Part shown: positions 1 through 12,306 of the stretch, in pieces
How the letters are laid out: every line of letters starts with the position of its first letter
Numbering within the stretch: the first letter of the stretch is position 1
DNA from: Dryas octopetala
Taxonomy: Eukaryota; Streptophyta; Magnoliopsida; Rosales; Rosaceae
Length of the DNA stretch: 64,000 nucleotides
Reading direction: 5' to 3'
NCBI GenBank assembly: GCA_963921425.1
Contig: OY992833.1
Span: forward strand, 30,552,698 to 30,616,697
Notes under the pieces: model-generated
What the model was told of the DNA's origin: nothing
Database searches by the model: none
What the model saw: only the letters and a program-made list of their open reading frames with translations
Translations under genes and position numbers: made by a program

Positions 1-1625
1 TTTAGGATACAGTACAAATTGAAGGACTACATACGGTGCAAGTCCATATGAAAAACAACAAAGTTTTGTTTCATTTCGGTCGGACTTGACAAAAATATAT
101 TGTTGAAATTTGAATCAGAGTCCATTGGTGGCTACTGGCTTGGCAGCAGTACTGTTAAATGGATCCTACTATCCTATTCCTAGCCACTGGGTTGTTGCCA
201 CGTGTAACAAGCCCAAGCATAATTGGGATGAAAATTGAATTAAGGACCCTCCATGCGTATCCCAGATATATATAGAAGTATTGAAGGGAAGTCAGGCCAC
301 TTGCCTCATCTTTTTCCTTAATATGTTTTTGGTTCGGAGACTGGCCACTTGCCAATAGCTTTACTTTTAAAAAGCATTGAAAAGATAAGCTTCATGTAAC
401 TTTCACCCCTCACCTGCTAAGATGGATCATATATATAATTAATACATAACCCATAAATGGTTACATTAATTGAAGAGATAGGCTTCATGTACCTTTCACC
501 CCCTCAATTAAGAGTTTGCTTGGCTGAATCAATATATAATGGGATTCATGTAACTTTATTCATCTCTATATGGTTGGTTAGGTCATATATAGTTGTCATT
601 CGATCTGCTATGCATGTATGTAGTTAATGCTTTTACGCGCGGCTACCATAAAAACAGAACTGGGATGTTTATTGAAAATTAGCTCCTGCATACATAAGAC
701 AACATTATTGAATATCCTGAATTGACAGTCTAACACCACTGAGATGTTATCCTTTGTTCAACATTCAAAAAACCAAATTGAAAATTTTGCGTTCCCTCTT
801 TGATTGACTGTGTCACACTGTCACTAATCGACCAGCTATAGCTTTGTTCAAAAAGTAGAGTGTACCAATACCATAGGCATCAAACTTTCTATTCTAATAT
901 AAAGTTGGTATGTACGTAGCAATAAGTAGAAAAGTTTGGCACTAATTAAGTCAAAAAATCAAGGAATAATGTATGCTCGATCCTTAGAAACTTACCACAT
1001 TGGTTGGTTTATGAGCAAGGACTTGTGAAAGAAGGGCACATATAAATGCTGCTGGATAAGTTACTCCCTTTTTAAAGTTTTTTTTGTCGTCAAAACTCCC
1101 TTTTTGAAGTTGAAACTATATATGTTTTATACCATGTTGGGTCGGTGATCAAAATTCAAAATGCAGGTTCTTTGGCATTTTATTTTCGCTGAAAAACAAT
1201 ATTAGAACATGAAAAGGTTGGTAGTAAAATGAGAAGAAAAAGTGAAAAAGGTTGCGTTGGTCTGTTTCCTCTTTGGATTTGGCAAAGTTAGAAAAGTGAA
1301 AACAAATATGGAGCAAAAGCTTTAAGAAAGTGAAAAAGGTTGCGTTGTGTCCTGGGAAGAAGACCAGAAAAGTAGACATTATATTCTTTAAGGAATGGAC
1401 CATACTGGACCAAAAGCCCATAATATAACTGGGCCTAAGCTCATAATCCCGGGCTCCTTGCTTCACCTTTTGCCTTTTGCCTTCCTTACGTCCTGACATT
1501 CTCTTTTCCAAATCCCCAACCCAATACACCCCAAAGTCTCCCGAAATCCAATTTCCCAACTGAACCCCAAAGTCTCCTCACTCTTTGCATCATTGCGTAT
1601 CTTACCCATCATTACATGATATTGT
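1..1625. other. intergenic, no gene recognised
   Basis: AT-rich sequence with short reading frames only, none with a recognisable domain or a convincing exon structure. No RNA gene or complete transposon was recognised. A promoter or distal exon of a gene outside the window cannot be excluded. Confidence 0.5.
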
Positions 1626-2079
1626 CGTCTACATTTGATATCTCATTTTTATTGGTAATAGCAATGGCCTAATTCTTCTACCGCAACCAATTTGATGCAA
1701 AGGTTTTGGGTTTGGCACAAACTTTTTACATTTGGGTGTGTTTCCCTTTCCCAATTGGGGTTGAATTCGATTGAAACACAAATCCATTTGGCCCTTTTGT
1801 GTATTTTGGTGAAGTGGTGACCTTGGAGCTTTGGGCTTGGTGGTGATGATTGAGGATAGTTGAGTTGGATGTGAGGACGATTGAGGATGAAGCTTAAGAG
1901 ATTGAGAGAAAGGCTGAGTCAATGGAGTTTGGGAAGAGGAGAAAAGTGGGTTTGGGAATTTGTGTTGCTGAAGATGTGCGTCCAAATAGTGAATTGGCCG
2001 GCTATGGTAGTCGGTAGATAAGAGAGAGTCCCAACAAAAATGAACTTTGTAAAGAAAGTGAAGTTGCTGTGAAAAATTG

Positions 2080-2174
2080 TATGGGGGTAAATTTGAGATT
2101 TTAAATAATAAAATTATATAAATAAAATAAAAAAGAGTGTAATTGGTGAAAAGTGAGTACAAAAATCGCCTCCC
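2080..2174. mobile_element. right terminus of a TIR element (remnant)
   Basis: The segment ends in a motif (GTGTAATTGG, GTGAGTAC, then CGCCTCCCT) that matches the right end of the larger element at 58266-59605 and resembles the small element at 3080-3306. I could not find the matching left terminus upstream, so this is either a truncated copy or an element with a diverged left end. The DNA between about 1600 and 2080 has an open frame of 177 codons on the minus strand but no recognisable protein. Confidence 0.4.
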
Positions 2175-2199
2175 TAGTATATAATAGGCTTAATAGCAA

Positions 2200-3079
2200 T
2201 AGTCATTTTAAAATGAACCCATTAGGATTAGGAAATAGGAAGCATGTGCATTGGGGCTGTGGTCATTTTAATGTATAACTTACAACATGCGCAATGAGAA
2301 CATTATACTTTATTGACTATTGAGCAAAGAACTTGTGAATAGCCTCAACAGCTGTCTTGTAAAATTTCATTTTTATGAGGAACAATGTACGGTTTATAGA
2401 AAAATATAAAAATATAAAAATATAAAGCAGATATAAAAATTATTGGCAATTGCTATTTACACAATTAGACTTTCATTTTGTTATTATGCACTTCAAATTT
2501 AATATTTTATTATATGAAAATATTTACAAATAATGTAAAATGACAAACTAAAAATGTGAATAAGGTTACTCAATTCATCTATAATAATATTCTTAGATGA
2601 TGATATGTCATATGTTAACAAGAAAAGGGGAAAAATGAAAAGGGCAATACTTAATTGTGCAGTAGTAGTAGATAATTAAGGAAGTATTGAAAACATGAAA
2701 ACACTTCCTAGTAAGTAGTAACTAATAAATTATGATCATGACTTTGATGGGCTTATATATATGTATGCTTTGGAGTTTGGACTCTACGGGTGTGGGGTAT
2801 TTTTAATCGACCAAAAATGGATAGCAACGAGCACAGCAGAATCACCTAACATTCACACAGATATGCTTCAAAGTTCAAAGCCACCATTGTTTTTGACTTT
2901 TACCCTTTTCCACTTCCACATGTGGTTTTGGGTTTTATCAAAACCTTTATAAAAAGGAATTATATTACTGTACAATAATATTAAAGAAATTTTTTTAGGT
3001 TTGATCAATACACGACATATCCATATGGTGTATAACTTATAAACATGTGACATAATCTATCCATTTGGTGTATAATTTA
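2200..3079. other. intergenic, no gene recognised
   Basis: AT-rich DNA with only short chance reading frames. Nothing here supports a gene. Confidence 0.5.
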
Positions 3080-3306
3080 GGAAGGCTATTTTCACACTCA
3101 TTTTTTCTCTATTTGCACTCTCACATTTTAGAATTTTAATATTTCCAAATCTACTCTTTTAGACTTTCAAAATATTTTTATTATTAATTTCTCTCTTTTA
3201 ACACATTTATCATAATGTCTTGGTGTTGTCCATAAAAAATAAATTTGAAATTATAAAAAAAATAAGAAGAAGTGCAAATAAATAAAAAAAGGGAGTGCAT
3301 AGTTTA
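3080..3306. mobile_element. small MITE-like TIR element
   Basis: The left end (GGCTATTTTCACACTC followed by TATTTGCACTC) is an imperfect inverted copy of the right end (AAGTGCAAATAAATAA, GGGAGTGCATAG). The length of about 230 bp, AT-rich interior and absence of coding capacity fit a MITE. The TIR resembles that of the element at 58266-59605, so they may be short and long members of one family. No clear target duplication was found. Confidence 0.5.
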
Positions 3307-3309
3307 TAG

Positions 3310-5860
3310 ATAAACTACTTAATTAGTAATTCCCAAAACCGAACAAGACCTGTACTTAACCAAAACCAATCATCCGTTGCTCTAGTTCAGTTGGACTTGG
3401 TGTGAACCATAGGCAATAGGCCATCATTGTAGGCTTGTAGCCTTGTAGGCCTGGTTTGAAAAGAAGAGAGTCAAAATTCAGGTCCAATTAATTTGGCTAA
3501 AAGTGTCCAAAAAGAAAAAATCTGAGATTGTAAGTCTCTCTGTGTCTGTGTCAATGTGTCCCCAGAAGCAGAATCCAAAGCAGATCAACTGTGGGTTTCA
3601 TTGACGTGATTCGATAGATCACAGCCATTCACCCTTTCTTGTGCATGCGATCCCAAAATTGTGGGTCCCTTGTGTGACCTGTACCATAAGCCATCCTGAT
3701 CCTCGTGATCTCAAATCCTCATCCAAACGTACCAACCCCCTTCAATTTTCTGAGATGCTGATCTCAGAGAATATCAACCCCCCATCAAGGAATTAATTTG
3801 GAAACCCTAGTCTCTCTAGGTTGTATTGTAGGTAGAGATCAGATTAATTAGGACAAGAAAATAAATAATGAAGAAGGCAGTGGCAGTTAAGGGCAATTAT
3901 GGTAGAAAATAAATCATAGACTCCGTGGAGAAGAAGCAAAGAAATAAAGAAAAGGGTGTTTTGGGTTGGGACAGCATGAGCAATTGAGCATGCAGTTGAA
4001 TTTGCAGGTGATTCTGGGAGCAAGTAATGATGGTCCTAAATTAAAGTACTTATTTAGTTCACTTTTGCCTTTTTGTGATTGCGTGCTGCCTCTACTCTGT
4101 AGCAAGCTACTGAGCTAGAGTTAAAATAAAGCACCAACCCACAAAAAAACTAACAAAGTAACAAACCCTTTGAGAGTTGAGACACCTAGCCTCTCTGTCT
4201 TTGGCTACAAACTTGGAATAGAAATGGTAAAATAAAAAGGGTAAAAACTGAACTTTCCCTTCGGTTTTTCGGTTTTTCTCACTTCAATCCTCAGTTGCAG
4301 GCCCAACTATAGCAAGTCCAAAAGCTAAAGCAAACCCATCTTCTTATTTCTTTGATTTTTTCTTGCATAAGCGACCTCTGAAGATGTTCTTATTAAATTT
4401 TGTACCACTGTGGAAGAAGTTGCTTTCTTGATATTAATTATCTGAGGACAAGTCTGATACATAGGAGCTCCCACTCTCACTGCAGTGTCACTTGCCGCAC
4501 TAGCAAGCACTCAATGCACAGTAAAGTATCCAACTAAACCTAAGATGGTAGCTACAGGAGTACAAATTATAAATGCAAATGTTGCAGGCTTGTAGCATTG
4601 TAATTATATTTTCTATGTCTTGAAAGCTAGCTCTTTTGGTCATACATATACAGTGGCAGTAAATTATTTTGTTTAGACTGTGAATTACAGGTAAGTCCAT
4701 AGATCATATGCTAATTTAGGCTGAAAGTAATTGGTACACTTGTTAAAAAAATGTCAACTTGGTCTTTGTGGGATGAGCTGAGTGTTTTTCTGCTTGCTAC
4801 CTTTATCTCATGTTGTTGACCATTTGGAATGAAAACGAATAAAAAACAGTACTACGATTTGAGTCATTTGACTATGCATTTTCCCTTCCCTTGGTTACAA
4901 TCCAAGTACAGTGCCTCTCATCATTTTCAAACTAGTTAGTTAAAATTTTAAAAAATCAAATGAAAAAAAAACAGCACACATTTAAAACTTAGGCATTCAA
5001 CTGTATCGTTTTCTGGATGTAAACTACAGTAAACCTCATTTCATTTGCTCGTAGAGTTGTAGATGGACTTGTTGTGGGTTGAAGCACAGAGGTAGAAAAT
5101 CAGATGGAACCATTTGAAAATAACGGTAAAATGTAGGGAGGGGGCTAAAGTGAAAAATTAAAAACCAATGTCCTCGTAACTTAAACCCTATTTGTCTTGC
5201 ACCCCGCAGTTGAGCGACTCTGGTCCCACCAGTCACGGGATACAATACTGATTAACAATTCATTAATTATTCAAATATCGTTACTCAATTTATCACATTA
5301 CTCTATTAATCGAATACAAATTGTTAATGTATACTCTAAACATGAGTACCAAGTCTGAAATACCATTAAAGAAGCCCGTTCGTGACAAAGCGTACAGAGG
5401 AGGAAGTGTGGAATTGGGCCTGTCAAGTCGCTGTTCTTTTTCTTGTTTTTCCTTCTCTCCAGTATTTAACGTTAAATCACATCATTTCAGAATTCAGAGT
5501 ACCCCCCATCTCTCTCTCTCTCTCTCATTGGGAGAGATTGTATCTTCTGCTTTGATCCGTTTGGTTTGTACTCTCATTGTTCTTTTTTTATTTTTCTCTT
5601 AAAATATTCACATTGGAGCCCAAGCCTCTAGTGACAAGACCCATGTGCATTTCTTTGTTTGCTTTTGAGGAAACTGAAACGAGGAAAGAGAAAATAAACA
5701 AAGATTAATTAAGAAGCATCTACTTCTAACTTGTACTACAAGTCGTAGAAAACTAGAATACAATACAAGCATACAACCACCCCCTTTTACTCCCCCCCAC
5801 AAGTTCACAACACAGCTTAACTGGAATAGGTGTTATTCTTTTTCTTCTTTTATAGCACAG
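3310..5860. other. intergenic and upstream region of the HIPP gene
   Basis: No gene recognised; the short reading frames on both strands lack domains and exon structure. The last few hundred bases probably hold the promoter of the HIPP gene, with CT and GA microsatellites (around 5511-5526 and 5864-5894) close to the start, as is common in plant 5' leaders. Confidence 0.5.
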
Positions 5861-5863
5861 AGA

Positions 5864-5894
5864 GAGAGGGAGAGAGGGAGAGAGAGAGAGGGAG
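5864..5894 (+). repeat. GA-rich microsatellite in HIPP 5' leader
   Basis: An imperfect GA/GGGA tract ends about 35 bases before the HIPP start codon at 5929. Its position suggests it is transcribed as part of the 5' untranslated leader. Confidence 0.7.
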
Positions 5895-5928
5895 AAAACT
5901 TTCACTCCAAACAGCTAGCATTGAAGAA

Positions 5929-7879
5929 ATGACTAAAGAAGAAGACTTTAAGCTCCTCAAGATCCAGGTCTCACTCTCACTTTAAGCTCCACATTCCTTC
6001 TTACTCTCACTTCTATATATTTATATACACATATATATTACTTCTATGCAGACTGCAAAGTTGAATGTTGGTCTTTTCCTGAAGAATTTTTGTTCTTGTT
6101 TTTGTTGTTTGCTTTGTTTCCTTTACATTTTCACCTACAGACTTGTGTTCTCAAAGTGAACATACACTGTGATGGGTGTAACCAGAAAGTGAAGAAACTC
6201 CTTCAGAGAATTGAAGGTTACTACTTTCTTCTCATCTTTTTACCTTTTTATGTTCTTTTCTTCTAATTGGTGAATAAAACTTACTACCAATTTGCTATCA
6301 TTTCTTTTGCTTTCTGCGCGTTTTTTTAAGACTTGTTTGTTTGGTTTCTGAAAATATGCAAGAAAGATGAGTAAAATTAAGTGTATATGTTTAACCTTTG
6401 ATGAATTAGATTAAGTAGGCCTCTTGTATAAACCTAACATAACAATTAACAAACACTGAGCTTCTCAAATTTCGGTCTTTATCTTCTTTCTCAGATTTTC
6501 GTCCACACACATTATTTAAGTGCTTAACTTTTTAGCCATATAGGGGATTTCTAGTTACATTATCTGGGTTGACTGTATGAAAACAAAAAAGTTACTTTCT
6601 GGGCTAAATCATAAACTGGTAGGCTGTACATGTTCCGCTTTGGAGGTATATAAATGTAAATTTGAGAAATTTCTCACCAATCCTACCCTCTTAGAAGTTA
6701 ACCCTTTTGTACATTTCTAATTAAGCTTATTTTTCCTTTTGTTTTCTCCCATTTCCTACAGGTGTTTACCAAGTGAATATAGATGCTGACCAGCAGAAAG
6801 TCACAGTCGCAGGAACTGTGGATTCTGCCACTTTGATCAAGAAACTGGTCCGAGCTGGCAAGCATACTGAACTTTGGTCCCAGAAATCCAATCAAAGCCA
6901 GAAGCAAAAGAACAACTGCATCAAAGATGACAAAAGCAACAACATAGGTCAAAAGCAGGGCTTGATGAAAGGCATTGAAGCCTTCAAAAACCAGCAGAAG
7001 TTTCCATCTTTCAGTTCTGAAGAAGATGATGACTATTTCGATGATGACGAAGAAGAAGAAGAGGACGAGCTACGATTTCTCAGGGAGAAAGTAAACCAGT
7101 TGGGGTTGCTCAGGCAGCAACAAATTGATCATGCAAACAATGCAAAGAAAGGTGTTGGAGTCATCAATGCTGCAACAGCTCCCAACATTGGCAAGATGAA
7201 CAACAATGTTGGGAATGTGAATGCTGGAAAGAAAGGACACCCAAATCAGAACATGGGGGGTATGAAGGCCACTCCAGGTGGGATTGATCCAAAAACCATG
7301 GCAGCACTGAAAATGAACAATGCTCATTTGGGTGGTGGAAACATGAATGTGATGATGAATGCAGGGGAAGGCAAGAGGGGGAATGAGCTTAGTACCATGA
7401 TGAATTTGGCTGGTTTTCATGGAAATGGGACTAATGTTGCTGCTACTGCTGGTGCTTTAGGAGGCAATCCAAATGGTCTTGGTGGGTTTCAAGCTCATCA
7501 AGCAAACAATGGATTTCAGGCATCCCCTGCTGGGTTCCCAAATGGTGGTTACTCCACAGGTCAATATCCACCATCCCTGATCATGAACACAAATGGGTAC
7601 AGCCATCCATCACAGATTACGAGTCATCCATCACAGATGATGAACATGAATAATATGCAGCAGCAGGCTAGGCAAGCAATGCAACAACAGCCCCAGATGA
7701 TGTACCATAGGTCCCCCTTCATTCCTCCTAGTACTGGCTATTACTATAATTATAATCCTAGCCCAAGCCGAAACCCTGCCCCATACTCCTATAGTACTGA
7801 ACCTATTTACAGTGGTAATAACAACACTGCAGCCCATATGTTCAGTGATGAGAACACAAGCAGCTGTTCAATAATGTAA
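5929..7879 (+). CDS. heavy-metal-associated isoprenylated plant protein (HIPP)
   Basis: Three exons, 5929-5967, 6141-6216 and 6762-7879, give a 410-residue protein; all introns are GT-AG and the phases join correctly. Residues 14-76 are a heavy-metal-associated (HMA) domain with the metal-binding pair of cysteines at 23 and 26 (IHCDGC). An acidic stretch follows at about 125-141, then a long Gly/Asn/Met/Gln-rich low-complexity region, and the protein ends in CSIM, a CaaX box for farnesylation. HMA plus CaaX defines the HIPP family, whose members bind metals such as copper, zinc or cadmium and sit at membranes or in the nucleus. The short first exon (13 codons) and the intron inside the HMA domain match related HIPP genes as I recall them. 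Metal specificity cannot be read from the sequence. The start is the first ATG after the GA-rich leader. Confidence 0.93.
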
Positions 7880-7906
7880 TCCAAATTGTGTAGAGATGCA
7901 GTAGCT

Positions 7907-7931
7907 AGAGAGAGAGAGAGAGAGAGAGAGA
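7907..7931 (+). repeat. AG microsatellite in HIPP 3' UTR
   Basis: A perfect AG dinucleotide run starts about 27 bases after the HIPP stop codon, so it is probably part of the 3' untranslated region. Potentially length-polymorphic. Confidence 0.8.
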
Positions 7932-8109
7932 ATGTTGTTTGACATGCAATTCTCTGTTAGTGGGGTTACTGGAATTGTCTGACAGTGTTATGTAGTGTGG
8001 TGAGAGGAGGAAATATGGATTAGCATGAGTTTGATGGAGTGAATCTTTCACTTTTATATGTGTATTACACTATTACTGTATTGTGTAGTTGTTGGGATAA
8101 TGTTCCTTT

Positions 8110-10815
8110 TCTTAATTAGTTAACTCAGGTCTGTTCTGTTCTGTCCTTTTCTTAATTTCTTTGTTTAAAGACCGACTTCAATCTATCCACTATACTAGTA
8201 AAAAAAAAATAAAAAAGGAAATCAAAGAGTGGTTAATAATTGATATAGTAATATCATTGGAGTTTGGTTTTTGAGGTCATGGTGAATTTGGGAGTTTGGC
8301 TTAAATTATCCAAATGGCAGACAATGTGGCATTGGTTACTGCATTATGTTCAGAGGCATGATGGGATTGATGCAGAGAGTTAGGAACAGCTGGGTTGACA
8401 ATGTCTAGTGCTGTGAATATATATAGGATTTGCACATGAGGCAGATTTTGCACGCGCATATCACGTGTGCTTTTACTTTTTGTGCACAAATGTGTCAACA
8501 GACAGGACCACAGGAGGCATTCCAATTATCTGTAAAGTGGTGGTGCACTGGTGCCTACTTACAACTTGCGAGTATGTTAATAAACTTTTGGCAGCATGTT
8601 GTAGGCAAGAAGATAATATACTCAACTTAAACCAAAGAAATTTTGATATGAGTCAATATTGGGCTAATTGGGTGTACAGTTAAGGCCCGTTATTGAAATT
8701 TTGGGCTTATTTTTCTGGGCAAAGCCCACATTAAAAGCAAATGATCACGATTCATATCTCATTACAACGGTAATTAATTAAGACATGTAGCTAAAACACA
8801 TCACATCTTTGAATTAGGGCATAAATTGATAAAGGATATAGTTTCATTGTATGGTAGATTTGTTCATATTGTCTTCCCCTATTGATAATGCAAGCTTACT
8901 GGAAAGCATTATCAACCATGTAGTAAGCTAGCCACTGAATTACTCATCACCATGACACAAGTGCTTTGCACTCTGGACATCCACAAGGGCATTGGGTGCA
9001 TATTCTTCCATTCACATTTCATGTACTAGTTTATCCTCCCCCACTAAACATATAAAGTTGTAATATAATTAGGCACTAAGTGGCATATAATTATGATGAA
9101 GAATCCTCGGTCAAAACTAAGAAAAAAAAAAAAAAGGAAACTTCCATGATATTAAAATCTCATTAGAACCCTGTCATAAAGCTGTGGGGAAACCCCATCT
9201 CTCCAAAAAAGTTTTCATGCCCTCCTTTTGGCTACATTTACATTACAGTCTGTATTTGATTAATGCCTAATTTTCCATGCCAATTAGAAATTTAGAACCT
9301 TTCTTTTCAATTGAGTTCCAATGAAATATTTATTATTCAGTTTTTGTTAGTATGCATTAAAATCAATGGAGTAACTGTATTAATTGTATAATTCTAGTGT
9401 TCTACACAAACCCTGAAATTTTTTATCACAAGCTATCTGCCTATCTATCTGACTAGATAAGAAGAAAATGACGCTTACAGTAGTCCAACTGGGAAGGCGA
9501 AGTGGTAAAGCTTTTGTGACGATGCGATGGTTTTTCCACTTTGACCAGGCAGCTTTGGCTGGACCGATATTGACTTTTGTGGACAAAAAGCTAGCTAGCT
9601 GCTATATGGATATGTAAGTGAAACAAATCAAAGGACTTTTTTTCTTTTTTTTCTGAGAATGAAAAGACTGACTTGCCCATGGTTCGTTTTAACTGGGATT
9701 CTAGATGTGGCCTGATCTCTCCCTCAAAATTAAGGTAAGAAAAACAACAAAAAATCAAATATAAAAAATCAAACGCCTTTAATTAGAATCTAGAAAGATC
9801 TTGACTTTTAAGAAGTCTTAATTTACTTCATCAACCAATTCTATCAAACCACGATCGAGTTATTAATGCTTGCGATAACAATTTCGTAATCAAGATTACA
9901 TTATCATTTTATAGAATAGATATTATTTCATTTTGATGAATGATTTTGATTCACTGACCAAAAAAAAAAAACATAACATGTGAAATTATCTATAAAAAAA
10001 GATTAATTTTATGCATTTATTCAAAATGTCTTTTATCATTTAGTCATGCAAGTCATTAGGGGATTATTAATCATTCGGTGCTGCTTAGAATAATAATTAG
10101 AATAAAGAAAATAAAAGTGGTAACACAATATTTGCCCTTTGCCTTCTTTTTCCAGTGTTCATATATCACTTTGAGGTTTGACTGTTTGAGAGATTTATTT
10201 GAAAAAAAATATAAAAAACTTGAAGATGTACTTTTCTTAATGGCGTCAAAGAAGTGGCTAGTTCAACTACCAAAAGACAAATTAAATGAGAATAAAATAA
10301 AATAATTAGTGCTTCCTTTGCATTTGGAATAAGTTCTTCCTTCCTTACATGCGCCTCAGTGCCTGTCCAAATAAAATTCTTTTTGAGGTGACTCGATCTT
10401 AATTAACGACAGATTGATTTTATATAAAGAAAAGTAAATAGTACGTGATTAAAATGGGAATAATTAAAAATTGATAATGAATGTTATTATTTTTATTATC
10501 TGTATATGGACTTTTTTTTTTTTTTGAAAGAATCTGTATATGACATTTATGAATGCTCATTCCTTCAATTCATATATTATCGTGCCTTTGAACAAAATCA
10601 GCCTTAATTATTACCACTAGATTGCGCCTAACTAAAATAAATTAACATAAATTTGGTGTAGACTGTGTAGTTATAACAAAATTAACGTACGGTAATGGAA
10701 AAGAATAAGAAAAAAACAGATGTAACAAAAAGAAAGGCGAAGGTCACGCATGCCTAATGCCTTGCAGTTGCAGCTGAACAAGTACGTTTTGATGCTAATT
10801 TTATTTTTCTAATTT
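8110..10815. other. intergenic, no gene recognised
   Basis: Only short open frames without domains on either strand. AT-rich, with several A/T homopolymer runs. No RNA gene was recognised. Confidence 0.5.
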
Positions 10816-11210
10816 GGGATTAATGTCATTTTGCTCCCCAGACTATTACACATGTATCAGTTTGCTCCCCAGACTTCTAATTTGAAAAATTAAGGACTCT
10901 GACTTTTTCAATTTTGCCAATTAAGGTTATTCCGTCAATTTATACATTTTTCATCTAAAATTTCGAGATGATCAAGCAAAATTTAGCAAGAAATAAAAGA
11001 GGAAAAATGATGCATGAGGAAAAAATGATAAGATCTAATTGGAAGGGACTATTTTGCCCTCAAAGATTTGGATAAAAAATGTGTAAATTGACAAAAGAAC
11101 CTCAATTGGCAAAATTGAAAAAATCAGAGTCCTTAATTTTCCAAATTAGAAGTCTGGGGAGCAAACTGATACAAGTGTAATAGTCTGGGGAGCAAAATGG
11201 TATTAATCCC
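10816..11210. mobile_element. Mutator-like MITE with 9-bp target duplication
   Basis: A 395-bp element with long inverted arms. The left end reads GGGATTAATGTCATTTTGC and continues with CTCCCCAGACT; the right end is its reverse complement (AGTCTGGGGAGCAAAATGG then TATTAATCCC). The inverted similarity runs well over 100 bp per arm. A perfect 9-bp direct repeat, TTCTAATTT, flanks it at 10807-10815 and 11211-11219, the target-site length typical of Mutator-like elements. It has no coding capacity, so it would depend on transposase supplied elsewhere. Intact TIRs and an identical target duplication suggest a fairly recent insertion. Confidence 0.88.
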
Positions 11211-11219
11211 TTCTAATTT

Positions 11220-12306
11220 TTGTTCGTTTCTTTGGAGAAGCAGAAGCCCCGCAAAAAGAAGCAGGTTCGCTTTATTCACACCAACCGTTCTCTTATAATG
11301 TGGCTGCATTTTTCTTTGTTCGGATTCTTTGTTTGTATATTCATGTAGAGCACATTAAAGGTAAGTGTCACTCTAATAGAAAGTGAAGGATAATACTGTC
11401 ACACTAAAAGTGAAGGATTCTATTGTCATGGCCCTGCTAAAATCTATTACAGTTTTGGATCATTTTTAACTTTCAAAAAAATTTATAAAATTTTGTAACA
11501 AAAAAAGGTTTGAAAAGAAATTATTCTCCTGTCTTTTTCTTTCGATATCTCAGCGTTTTATTTTGACCTTAGAGTTAGAAAGAACAAAAGTGTGAAATAA
11601 TAATTTTGTTTCTTTTTTAGACTAAATAGTGAGAGAATGTTGTTAAGTTTAAATAAAAACACAGGTCTGCGGTCTGCCCAACGAAAAGAAACCACAGATT
11701 TGATAGGCTTTCTTTTGCATTTTATCCCAAAAAAAAAAAAAAAAATGTAAGATGGGTTCATTTCAGGCTAGATTCAAATGCGAAAAAAATGTAGAATATG
11801 AGAGAGAGTTCAATCCTCATTATTGTTTTAGTACAGGACTTTAAACGCTTACTCACATTTCATATTAATCATGGTTGAAAAAAAAAAAAAAAATTTGACT
11901 TGCTATATTCTGTGCACATTTGGACAGAACACAAAATCCAGAGAAAGGGGGGCCTACAGGTACACAAGGAAATGAAAGCTGTATAGTCTGTATCCAGCAG
12001 ACTCAGACTTGAGTAATCAGTGCTTTAACTTTTTCACTTTCTTGTTTAGAGAGTAGAGAGTAGAGAGAGAGAGAGAGAGAGAGAGATAAGATCCGTTTCT
12101 TTTTTTCCTTTGTATTCCCAGCCATCCAAACAAGGAAATGCTTTACTCTATAATCTGTGTCTCTTTATAGTCTCCATTCTCCAAACTCTCTCAAACTCTT
12201 CCCTTCCACAAAACACCGCCCTTAGCTACTATCAAACACTCCCATAAAAAACACTCATAATCTCTGCAATTAGACTCCAAGTGTGCATGCAACCAAAAGA
12301 ATAGAG
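11220..12306 (+). promoter_or_regulatory. upstream region and leader of the LPR1-like gene
   Basis: No gene recognised. A GA microsatellite at 12063-12086 and a CT-rich stretch around 12170-12240 lie just before the start codon and probably belong to the promoter or 5' leader. No specific regulatory site can be assigned. Confidence 0.45.

Noticed and set aside
1629-2162. 177-codon open frame on the minus strand
   Set aside because: No recognisable domain; part of it overlaps a transposon terminus. Composition looks like chance or leader sequence.
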